Assembly (NCBI GenBank): GCA_021778975.1
Contig: JAJYBO010000204.1
Coordinates: 1-5,658, forward strand
Source: Deltaproteobacteria bacterium
GTDB taxonomy: Bacteria > Desulfobacterota > Desulfobacteria > Desulfobacterales > Desulfatirhabdiaceae
DNA length: 5,658 nucleotides
Direction of reading: 5' to 3'
Shown here piece by piece: positions 1 through 5,658 of the stretch. Every line of letters begins with the position of its first letter. Position 1 is the stretch's first letter. The notes beneath the pieces are model-generated. The model ran no database searches and was not told where the DNA came from. It was given only the letters and a program-made list of their open reading frames with translations. Position numbers and translations under genes: made by a program.

Positions 1-1
1 C

Positions 2-2338
2 ACAGCCTGCACAAACAGCGCTAAACCCGCTCAGGGCGACAGAACCATCGAAGAACTCCAGCCATGGAAGAATTTAAAACTGGAAGCCTTCGAACCGGGG
101 GAACTCCAGCAATTACTTTGCACGCTGCACAGTCGCCAGATCGAGCTGGAAACGCAAAACGCAGCACTGCACCAGATACAGAGCGAACTGGTCGCTGAAA
201 AAGAGCGATATTTCGATTTCTACCATCTGGCCCCGCTGGGCTATGCCGTTGTCAACAGACAGGGACTGCTTCTTGAAGCCAACCCTTTTGCGGTCACCCT
301 GCTGAAAATTTCCCAAGACGACCTGATATATCAACCGATCACCCGGTTCATTCATTCCAGGAGTCTGGATGACTATGAACGGCATCACCAACAACTCTTT
401 GAAACTCGTCAGACGCAAACATTCGAACTGCGAATGCTGAAAATGGATAATACGTGGTTCTGGGCGCAAGTGTCGGCGTTTCTGCCGCAGAATAACGAAA
501 ACACGCCTATGTGCCGCATGACAATAACAGATGTTACCGATCGCAAGTTCCAGAAAGAACAGGAGATACTGACGGCGCATCTGCTTGATTTGATCAATCG
601 GCCAACAAATTTTTCCCGAAATATATCTCAGTTGACCTCGTCCCTGCATGAATGGTCCGGTTGCGAGGCCATCGGTATTCGTCTGAAAGACGGAGACGAC
701 TACCCATACTATGAAACACGCGGTTTCCCTCTTGAATTCGTGCGGCTGGAAAGCAATCTCTGCTCTTTCGGACCAGATGGCAATATCCGTCGCGACGCCA
801 AAGGCGACCCCATGCTTGATTGCATGTGCGGCAATGTGCTGTGCGGCCGTTTTAATCCCGCCAAATCGTTCTTTACGGCTGGCGGCAGTTTCTGTTCCAA
901 TTCTACCACCAACCTGCTTGCCACTACATCAGAGAGCGATCGGCAGGCGCGCACCCGGAACCGATGCAATGGCGCAGGCTATGAATCCGTGGCATTAATC
1001 CCCATTCACACCGATATGCAGGTTTTTGGGTTGATTCAGCTCAACGATCACCAGCCTGATCGTTTTACACCCGATATGATCGTTCATTTTGAAAAAATAG
1101 CCGATAGACTGGCCATTGCTCTGTCACAACATCAGGCCGAAAAAGAACTTTTGGAAAACCGGACGATACTGGAAGCGGCTCTGTCCAGCATGAGCGACGC
1201 CGTGTTCATTTCCGATAACAAAGGGCGGTTCACCCACTTCAACGATGCATTCGCGACGTTTCATAAATTCACAAGCAAGGATCAATGCGCCGAAACCCTG
1301 GCGGAATACCCCGCGCTTATAGATGTGTTTATGGCGGACGGGTCTCTGGCGCCTGTGGAACAGTGGGTGGTTTCACGGGCGCTCAGAGGGGAAAGCGGCG
1401 TCAATGTCGAATACTTGCTGCGGCGTAAAGATACGGGTGAAACCTGGGTAGGAAATTACAACTTCGCTCCTATCCGAAATGAAAAAGGTGAAATTGTTGG
1501 CTCTGTGGTTACGGGGCACGACATTACGGAGATCAAACAGGCTCAGAAAGCGCTTCAGGTCAAACAGCAGCAACTCGAAGCTTTGAATTTATCGCTGGAG
1601 AAACGCGTTCGAGACGCTGTGAACGAACTGCGCCAGAAAGACCAGACCCTCATTCAGCAGAACCGGCTGGCGGCCATGGGAGAAATGATCGGCAATATCG
1701 CGCATCAGTGGCGGCAACCGCTGAATACGCTTGGGCTGATCGTCACCAATATCCAGGATGCGTATCAGTTCAACGAACTGGACGCCGAGTTTATGGATAA
1801 AGCGGTTGCGGACTGTCACCGACTCATTCAGAAAATGTCTTCCACCATCAGCGATTTTTTTCATTTTTTTCGTCCGAACAAAGTGATATCCGCATTTTCT
1901 GCGCAACGTCAGGTCGAAATGGCAATCTCTTTAGTGCAGGCCAGTTTTATAAACAATAATATCGCCATTAATCTTGAAACCGGACGGGATGCACAGTTGT
2001 TGGGGATTCCCAACGAATATTCTCAGGTACTGCTCAATCTGTTGTCCAATGCCAGGGACGCAATTATGGCGCAACAATGCGCTGCCGGCAGGGTGGATAT
2101 TTTCATCGAAACAACAGGCCATATGGGATGCGTTGTGCTGCGGGATAACGGTGGCGGCATTCCAGAAAATATCATAGAAAAGATATTTGACCCTTACTTC
2201 ACCACCCGTCCGCAGGGAACGGGTATTGGCCTGTACATGTCCAAAATGATTGTGGAGCGCAACATGAACGGCGGCATCACGGCGCGCAATGTTGCGGGTG
2301 GGGTGGAATTTACTGTCTGCATCCCTCTTGCAGAATAA
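2..2338 (+). CDS. PAS-GAF-PAS sensor histidine kinase, 5' end outside window
   Basis: Sensor kinase of a two-component system, expected to autophosphorylate on His and pass the phosphate to an unidentified response regulator. The frame is open from base 2 (778 residues visible), so an ATG at 434 is internal: the codons before it encode a coiled-coil-like lead-in (QIELETQN) and most of a PAS domain. Visible-residue layout: coiled coil about 38-68; PAS1 about 70-180 (YFDFYHLAPLGY to TDVTDRK); GAF about 188-375 with six clustered Cys (254, 274, 276, 281, 298, 322); PAS2 about 385-515; coiled coil 515-560; HisKA with phosphoacceptor His568 in IAHQWRQPLN; HATPase_c with N box NLLSNARDAI (679-688), G1 DNGGG (715-719), F box around 729 (IFDPYFTT) and G2 GTGIGL (739-744). 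No transmembrane segment is seen, so it is probably cytoplasmic. All catalytic boxes look intact. Relatives often begin shortly before the QIELE coiled coil, so perhaps only few residues are missing (inference). No response regulator lies downstream. Confidence 0.93.
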   Translation, partial: TACTNSAKPAQGDRTIEELQPWKNLKLEAFEPGELQQLLCTLHSRQIELETQNAALHQIQSELVAEKERYFDFYHLAPLGYAVVNRQGLLLEANPFAVTLLKISQDDLIYQPITRFIHSRSLDDYERHHQQLFETRQTQTFELRMLKMDNTWFWAQVSAFLPQNNENTPMCRMTITDVTDRKFQKEQEILTAHLLDLINRPTNFSRNISQLTSSLHEWSGCEAIGIRLKDGDDYPYYETRGFPLEFVRLESNLCSFGPDGNIRRDAKGDPMLDCMCGNVLCGRFNPAKSFFTAGGSFCSNSTTNLLATTSESDRQARTRNRCNGAGYESVALIPIHTDMQVFGLIQLNDHQPDRFTPDMIVHFEKIADRLAIALSQHQAEKELLENRTILEAALSSMSDAVFISDNKGRFTHFNDAFATFHKFTSKDQCAETLAEYPALIDVFMADGSLAPVEQWVVSRALRGESGVNVEYLLRRKDTGETWVGNYNFAPIRNEKGEIVGSVVTGHDITEIKQAQKALQVKQQQLEALNLSLEKRVRDAVNELRQKDQTLIQQNRLAAMGEMIGNIAHQWRQPLNTLGLIVTNIQDAYQFNELDAEFMDKAVADCHRLIQKMSSTISDFFHFFRPNKVISAFSAQRQVEMAISLVQASFINNNIAINLETGRDAQLLGIPNEYSQVLLNLLSNARDAIMAQQCAAGRVDIFIETTGHMGCVVLRDNGGGIPENIIEKIFDPYFTTRPQGTGIGLYMSKMIVERNMNGGITARNVAGGVEFTVCIPLAE

Positions 2339-2470
2339 GCCAGCGAAAATCTGTTACTTTTCATACGGTGAGGCAGTTGGCTGACATGCGCCTGAACGCC
2401 TGAATACAACGAGAAATGTATTGTTATGCGGTGTGGGCTTCTGGTAGGATGGGCAATGCAGGTCATGTGC

Positions 2471-2493
2471 CGGGCGATACCCCCGCTTTTTTT
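2471..2493 (+). terminator. Weak candidate intrinsic terminator after the kinase
   Basis: A short CGGG / CCCG stem (2471-2474 with 2482-2485, 7-base loop) is followed after one base by seven T (2487-2493). The T run is good but the stem is only 4 bp, so this may not terminate efficiently. It lies about 130 bases after the kinase stop and before the tyrA leader, a sensible place for one. Confidence 0.3.
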
Positions 2494-2567
2494 GTGATGA
2501 TATCGCTTGAATAATATTCAATAGGTATAACCAGTTATCTTTATAACCACTTTAAATCTAAAATTTT
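2494..2567 (+). promoter_or_regulatory. A+T-rich leader of tyrA with inverted and direct repeats
   Basis: This stretch probably holds the promoter and control region of the tyrA operon, because the kinase ends 229 bases upstream. Visible elements are an inverted repeat TTGAAT-AAT-ATTCAA (2507-2521), a palindrome ATAAC-CA-GTTAT (2527-2538), and a direct repeat TATAACCA at 2526-2533 and 2542-2549 (period 16). TATAAC hexamers at 2526 and 2542 could serve as -10 elements, but I find no well-spaced -35 partner, so no promoter position is claimed. It does not resemble the enterobacterial TyrR box (TGTAAA-N6-TTTACA). No AGGAG-like ribosome site precedes the tyrA ATG. Confidence 0.4.
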
Positions 2568-3698
2568 ATGAACGATATAACCCGGGCGCTGTCCGATCTG
2601 CGCCGTGAAATAGATGATATTGACGACAAAATCGTTTCCCTGCTGGCGGATCGGCAGCAGGTGGTGTCGCGTGTGGCGGATTTCAAAAAGGCCCACAACC
2701 TGCCGGTCTATCATCCTGCCAGAGAAGAAGATCTCATCTCGAAACTGCGCCAGCAGGCCCGAAGCGCCGGATTGAATCCGGACTGCATCGAGGAAATTTA
2801 TCGAACTATCATTCACCGATCCCGCATCGAACAAACCCGTCAATTGGCGCTCAAAAATATTCGTCCGGGCGGCGTTGTGCTGATTGTCGGCGGCAGAGGC
2901 GGGATGGGCGGTTTTTTCAGAAACTGTTTTCATCGCGCCGGCTATGAAGTTCGTATTTTGGATGTCGAAGACTGGCCCAATGCCGCGTCGCTGTGTGTTC
3001 ATGTGGATATGGTGATGATCAGCGTTCCCATTGACATGGCATGCGGCGTTATTCGGAATATCAGCCCATTCTTGCAGTCGGAAACCGTACTGTGCGACAT
3101 TACCAGCGTCAAGACACAGCCGCTGGCAGTGATGCTGGAATCTTACACCGGGCCGGTGGTTGGGCTGCACCCGCTCTTCGGGCCTTCCACATCCAGCCTG
3201 GATAAGCAGATCATCGTCGCCACCGCAGGACGTGATGAAGAGGCCTGCCAGTGGATACTGGATCAGTTCACCGCCTGGGGCGGCATCATCGTTCCTTCCG
3301 ATGCCAGGGAGCATGATGATGTCATGGGGATTGTCCAGGCCCTGCGACATTTTGCTACATTTGCGTTCGGCCAGTTTCTGAACCGGCAAAGGGTGTCGCT
3401 TGCCAGAACCCTGGAGTTTTCAAGCCCCATATACCGGCTCGAACTGGGAATGGTAGGCCGTTTGTTCGCACAGGATCCCTCGTTGTATTCCGAGATTATT
3501 TTCGCATCTCCGGAACGCCGGAAACTGCTTCAAGATTTTCTGACATCTCTGAACGAAAACCGGGACATGCTGGAGCGGGGCGACAAAAACCTGTTTCAAC
3601 AAGAATTTCGAAAAATCGCCGAATGGTTTGGCCCTTTCAGCGAGCAGGCCATGCGCGAAAGCACGTTTTTGATAGACAAATTGACGGAACGTTTTTAA
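2568..3698 (+). CDS. tyrA: Bifunctional chorismate mutase / prephenate dehydrogenase
   Basis: Converts chorismate to prephenate and then, with NAD+, to 4-hydroxyphenylpyruvate for tyrosine synthesis; cytoplasmic. It has 376 residues, against 373 for E. coli TyrA as I recall that sequence. Residues 1-95 are an AroQ-type mutase with expected active-site residues Arg12, Arg29, Lys40 and Arg52. Residues about 100-376 are the dehydrogenase: Rossmann motif G109-R-G-G-M-G114, catalytic His201 in GLHPLFGP (E. coli His197), His249 (E. coli His245), and Arg298 in MVGRLFAQDP (E. coli Arg294). By recalled alignment there is no gap between the His and Arg sites, and the stretch SPIYRLEL.MVGRLFAQDP is almost identical. 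There is no ACT domain, as in E. coli TyrA, where tyrosine feedback acts on the enzyme itself. The ATG is chosen because the mutase helix begins at once after it, although no Shine-Dalgarno is visible. It is the first gene of a likely four-gene operon. Confidence 0.96.
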   Translation: MNDITRALSDLRREIDDIDDKIVSLLADRQQVVSRVADFKKAHNLPVYHPAREEDLISKLRQQARSAGLNPDCIEEIYRTIIHRSRIEQTRQLALKNIRPGGVVLIVGGRGGMGGFFRNCFHRAGYEVRILDVEDWPNAASLCVHVDMVMISVPIDMACGVIRNISPFLQSETVLCDITSVKTQPLAVMLESYTGPVVGLHPLFGPSTSSLDKQIIVATAGRDEEACQWILDQFTAWGGIIVPSDAREHDDVMGIVQALRHFATFAFGQFLNRQRVSLARTLEFSSPIYRLELGMVGRLFAQDPSLYSEIIFASPERRKLLQDFLTSLNENRDMLERGDKNLFQQEFRKIAEWFGPFSEQAMRESTFLIDKLTERF

Positions 3699-3712
3699 CC
3701 ACAGGGGGCGTC

Positions 3713-4147
3713 GTGAAAATAAAAGGTTATAAAAAAGTTGGTTATGGCGTATTGGGAGCTGTGGCGATTCTGCTTCTGACATTTGGTCACGTTCTGGCCG
3801 AAGACGCCCAGGTGAAGGTTCTGACCAGGACAAGCTCGAGCTGGGATGGTGCGCCGCTTCCGAACTATCCGGAAGGAAAACCCGAAATCTCAATTCTGCG
3901 CATAGAAATTCCGCCGGGAACGCAACTGCCGTGGCACAAGCATCCGGTCATCAACGCCGGCGTGCTGCTGAAAGGCGAATTGACCGTTGAATCTGAAGAC
4001 CATCACATGCTGCATCTGAAAGCGGGAGATTCCATCGTCGAGCTTGTAAACAAGTGGCATTACGGAAAAAACGAAGGGACAACGCCCGCTGAAATCATCG
4101 TCTTTTACGCGGGGGTTCAGGGAACACCCATTACCGTGAAAAAATGA
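3713..4147 (+). CDS. Exported small cupin-domain protein
   Basis: A 144-residue protein of unknown substrate with one cupin barrel (cupin_2 type). The GTG start at 3713 is preferred: it follows AGGGGG (3703-3708), lies 14 bases after the tyrA stop, and gives a clear signal peptide, with Lys-rich residues 2-8, hydrophobic core about 9-25 and a likely cleavage after VLA at residue 29. An upstream in-frame ATG at 3623 lies inside tyrA and would bury the signal. Cupin motif 1 is G69-X5-His75-X-His77-X3-Asn81-X6-Gly88, and motif 2 is G105-X10-His116-X3-Asn120. The usual motif-1 Glu is Asn81 here. Three candidate His ligands remain, so metal binding is plausible. Expected location is the periplasm. 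Similar small exported cupins (WDG.PLP.YP, LP.HKHPVINAG) occur in Proteobacteria without, as far as I know, an established function. It is probably co-transcribed with tyrA and the radical SAM gene. Confidence 0.88.
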   Translation: MKIKGYKKVGYGVLGAVAILLLTFGHVLAEDAQVKVLTRTSSSWDGAPLPNYPEGKPEISILRIEIPPGTQLPWHKHPVINAGVLLKGELTVESEDHHMLHLKAGDSIVELVNKWHYGKNEGTTPAEIIVFYAGVQGTPITVKK

Positions 4148-4160
4148 AGGAAATTTTTGA

Positions 4161-5030
4161 ATGCATTATGAAGGAATGATTATCCGGCCTCCCAGCGAAG
4201 CCGGCAGCATCCTGCTCCAGGTGACGGTGGGATGTTCGCGAAATAAATGTACGTTTTGCGGCGCCTATATGGGAGAGCGCTTTAAAATCAAGTCCGATGA
4301 GATTGTTCAGGCGGATATCGCCTTTGCGGCGCAATATTGTCAGCGCCAGCGTCGGGTGTTTTTATGTGATGGCGACGCGCTGATCATTCCTCAAAAACGG
4401 CTGATATCCATTTTAACCGATATTCGGAAACAGCTTCCCTGGGTGACGCGTGTCGGCGCCTATGCCAACGTCAAAAGCTTGAAACTGAAAACCCCTGAAG
4501 AACTCGAAACCCTGAAATCGTTGGGACTTGGCATTTTGTACATGGGGCTGGAAACCGGCGATGATGTTACGCTGAAAGCCATTCACAAAGGCGCATTGTC
4601 CGATGAAATGATTCAGATGGGACAAAAAGCCAGAACATCGGGGATGAAATTATCCGTGACAGTGCTGCTCGGAATCGCCGGAAGAGAACGCTCGCAAATT
4701 CACGCCCGTGAAACCGGCAGGGTTTTGAGCGCCATTGATCCGGAGTATGTGGGCGCGCTCAGCCTGATGCTCATTCCGGGGACGCCGCTTCACGACGATT
4801 ACGAAGCCGGGCGCTTCATCCTGATAGAACCGGACGAAATGCTTCAAGAACTCAGAACCATGATCGCCGAAACGCATTTGACACGGGGGCTTTTTCATGC
4901 GAATCACGCTTCCAACTATCTGCCGATTCGGGCCAAACTCCCTGTGGAACAAGCGGCGACGCTGGCGCTGATTGATCAGGCGCTGGCCGGTGAGATTGCT
5001 TTAAAACCGGAATATCTCAGAGCGCTCTGA
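4161..5030 (+). CDS. Radical SAM protein, Elp3/B12-type fold, unknown substrate
   Basis: A 289-residue enzyme expected to bind one [4Fe-4S] cluster and S-adenosylmethionine; the reaction is unknown. The cluster motif is Cys25-SRNK-Cys30-TF-Cys33, that is CX4CX2C, one residue longer than the classic CX3CX2C. It follows VTVGCS, and the GAYMGERFKIKS stretch after it is typical of a family of uncharacterised bacterial radical SAM proteins (recognised from memory). Further landmarks are an LCDGDALI segment about residue 68, GLGILYMGLETGDD about 125-138 (the usual GLE[ST]GDD strand), SVTVLLGIAGRE about 168-179, and a C-terminal HANHASNYLPIRAKLP segment. No second cysteine cluster, SPASM or B12-binding domain is present, so it is a minimal single-cluster enzyme. 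ATG 4161 has AAGGA nine bases upstream, 13 bases after the cupin stop. The next Met (residue 6) lies too close to its own AAGGA to be preferred. Confidence 0.9.
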   Translation: MHYEGMIIRPPSEAGSILLQVTVGCSRNKCTFCGAYMGERFKIKSDEIVQADIAFAAQYCQRQRRVFLCDGDALIIPQKRLISILTDIRKQLPWVTRVGAYANVKSLKLKTPEELETLKSLGLGILYMGLETGDDVTLKAIHKGALSDEMIQMGQKARTSGMKLSVTVLLGIAGRERSQIHARETGRVLSAIDPEYVGALSLMLIPGTPLHDDYEAGRFILIEPDEMLQELRTMIAETHLTRGLFHANHASNYLPIRAKLPVEQAATLALIDQALAGEIALKPEYLRAL

Positions 5031-5048
5031 TATAAAAGGAACTCCACA

Positions 5049-5333
5049 ATGGATATGAAATTACTGCTGACAACGTTTGGAATGGTTTTTTTAGCGGAAC
5101 TGGGGGACAAAACACAATTGACCACGTTCTGTCTGTCTGCAGAATGCACCCATGGCAGACTTTTTGTGTTTCTGGGATCCGCGGGCGCGCTGGTACTCAG
5201 TTCTCTGATAGCCGTTTTGTGCGGCGATGCAATCGGCCGCGCCATCCCTCCGATCTATATCAAAATAGCGGCTGGTATTTTTTTTCTGGTGATGGGCGTC
5301 TGGACGCTATATTCTGCATATAGAGCCGGATGA
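5049..5333 (+). CDS. Single-repeat UPF0016 / TMEM165-GDT1 family membrane protein
   Basis: Probable inner-membrane cation transporter subunit; characterised full-length relatives (Gdt1/TMEM165, bacterial MneA) move Mn2+ and Ca2+. The 94 residues contain one copy of the signature E-x-G-D-K-T (Glu17-Leu-Gly-Asp20-Lys21-Thr22) inside the first of three predicted membrane segments, about residues 5-25, 39-59 and 67-90. Full-length members are about 190-200 residues or more and carry this motif twice, so this is half a transporter. It is probably a natural single-repeat form rather than a truncation: it has its own AAGGA ribosome site (5036-5040, eight bases before ATG), a proper stop, and no homologous coding sequence in the 88 bases after it. 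It would need to pair with itself in opposite orientation or with another half-size protein (inference). It begins 18 bases after the radical SAM gene and is the last gene of the likely operon. Substrate is unproven. Confidence 0.88.
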   Translation: MDMKLLLTTFGMVFLAELGDKTQLTTFCLSAECTHGRLFVFLGSAGALVLSSLIAVLCGDAIGRAIPPIYIKIAAGIFFLVMGVWTLYSAYRAG

Positions 5334-5343
5334 GTTCGTGATG

Positions 5344-5385
5344 AAAAACAGAGAGAGGAGAGCATTTACAACGTTATCCTCTCTC
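5344..5385 (-). terminator. Intrinsic terminator for the minus-strand gene
   Basis: A perfect 9-bp stem pairs 5351-5359 (GAGAGAGGA) with 5377-5385 (TCCTCTCTC) around a 17-base loop. On the minus strand the stem is followed by TGTTTTTCAT (complement of 5341-5350), giving a hairpin plus a five-T run 36 bases after the stop of the minus-strand gene. On the plus strand no T run follows, so it is not an ordinary intrinsic terminator for the tyrA operon, though the hairpin may still slow polymerase or protect the transcript end. Confidence 0.6.
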
Positions 5386-5421
5386 GACAGCGCCGCCGAA
5401 CGCATATGGTGTCCGCCGTTA

Positions 5422-5658
5422 TCAGCGAGATAACAGCGTATTGACACGAACCGCCAGCCGGGGTTCGGAACAGCGGCTCAGTACCGGCGCCATGGAAATC
5501 AGGCACTCCCGAACAATAGCTGTTTTGGGTTGGGGGGATGCGAGCTGGGCGTCTATGGTTCGAATGTCGGCGATCAGTTCGGCCAGATCGTCAAAACCAG
5601 GTGCGGCGTTTCCCAACTGAAGTTTGATGGAAGCGAGCGCGTCTTCAACCGCCGTGCG
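5422..5658 (-). CDS. Unrecognised protein, C-terminal 78 residues only
   Basis: The minus-strand frame is open from the right edge of the window to a TAA at 5422-5424. It therefore runs off the window, and an internal TTG near 5616 need not be the start. The visible part looks largely helical: a segment LAELIADIRTIDAQL, then SPQPKTAIVRECL, then a final helix ending NTLLSR. The SP.PK..IVRE.L pattern recalls the C-terminal helices of several small uncharacterised bacterial proteins, seen from memory only and not enough for a function. It converges on the tyrA operon with an 88-base spacer and has a plausible terminator after its stop. One Cys occurs in VRECLIS and one in LSRCSE. Function unknown; coding status is supported by the open frame, the biased amino-acid pattern and the terminator. 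Confidence 0.6.
   Translation of the reverse strand, partial: RTAVEDALASIKLQLGNAAPGFDDLAELIADIRTIDAQLASPQPKTAIVRECLISMAPVLSRCSEPRLAVRVNTLLSR

Noticed and set aside
434..436. ATG 434 as the start of the histidine kinase.
   Set aside because: The same frame is open to base 2 and the upstream codons encode a convincing PAS domain and coiled coil; starting at 434 would cut the PAS domain.
113..649. A 178-codon open frame on the minus strand.
   Set aside because: It lies wholly opposite the PAS and GAF coding sequence, and its translation shows no recognisable domain; it is a shadow of the kinase gene.
1855..1870. Two runs of seven T in the kinase as a possible phase-variation or frameshift site.
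   Set aside because: They simply encode Asp-Phe-Phe-His-Phe-Phe in an intact HisKA region; the frame continues without disruption and the runs are short.
2403..2422. Hairpin AATACA / TGTATT as a terminator for the kinase.
   Set aside because: The stem is 6 bp of mostly A-T pairs with an 8-base loop and no T run follows on the plus strand.
2541..3389. A 282-codon open frame on the minus strand opposite tyrA.
   Set aside because: The plus strand encodes a clear full-length TyrA with all catalytic residues; the antisense frame has no recognisable motif and follows from the codon bias of tyrA.
3623..3625. ATG 3623 as the start of the cupin gene.
   Set aside because: It overlaps the end of tyrA by 76 bases and places 30 extra residues before the signal peptide; GTG 3713 has a ribosome site and a direct signal peptide.
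5351..5385. The 9-bp hairpin as an intrinsic terminator for the plus-strand operon.
   Set aside because: On the plus strand the stem is followed by GACAGCGCCG, with no T run; the T run is present only on the minus strand.

Overview
The window looks like chromosomal DNA from a Gram-negative bacterium, most probably of the deltaproteobacterial / Desulfobacterota type. This is inferred from two things: the PAS-GAF-PAS histidine kinase with an HQWRQPL-type H-box and a cysteine-rich GAF domain, and the radical SAM and half-size UPF0016 genes. No rRNA or other taxonomic marker is present, so the assignment is tentative. I see no mobile element, CRISPR array, tRNA or phage gene.

Layout. (1) 2-2338 (+): a large sensor histidine kinase, open at the left edge, so its start lies outside the window. 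(2) 2339-2567: a 229-base intergenic gap with a weak candidate terminator (T7 run) and an A+T-rich leader carrying an inverted repeat, a small palindrome and a direct repeat in front of tyrA. (3) 2568-5333 (+): four closely spaced genes, separated by 14, 13 and 18 bases, that look like one operon. They are a fused chorismate mutase / prephenate dehydrogenase (tyrA), an exported small cupin, a radical SAM protein with a CX4CX2C cysteine motif, and a 94-residue single-repeat UPF0016/GDT1 membrane protein. (4) 5334-5421: a convergent intergenic spacer with a hairpin followed, on the minus strand, by a T run. (5) 5422-5658 (-): the C-terminal 78 residues of an unrecognised protein whose beginning is beyond the right edge.

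How the genes work together. tyrA supplies 4-hydroxyphenylpyruvate for tyrosine synthesis. The three genes behind it have no known role in that pathway; the spacing argues for co-transcription, but a shared function is only a hypothesis. The kinase has no response regulator gene visible beside it, and its partner is unknown. The main points for a second look are the cysteine-rich GAF sensor, the Glu-to-Asn change at the expected cupin metal-ligand position, the variant radical SAM motif, the half-size Mn/Ca-transporter homologue, and the tyrA leader without a recognisable Shine-Dalgarno.
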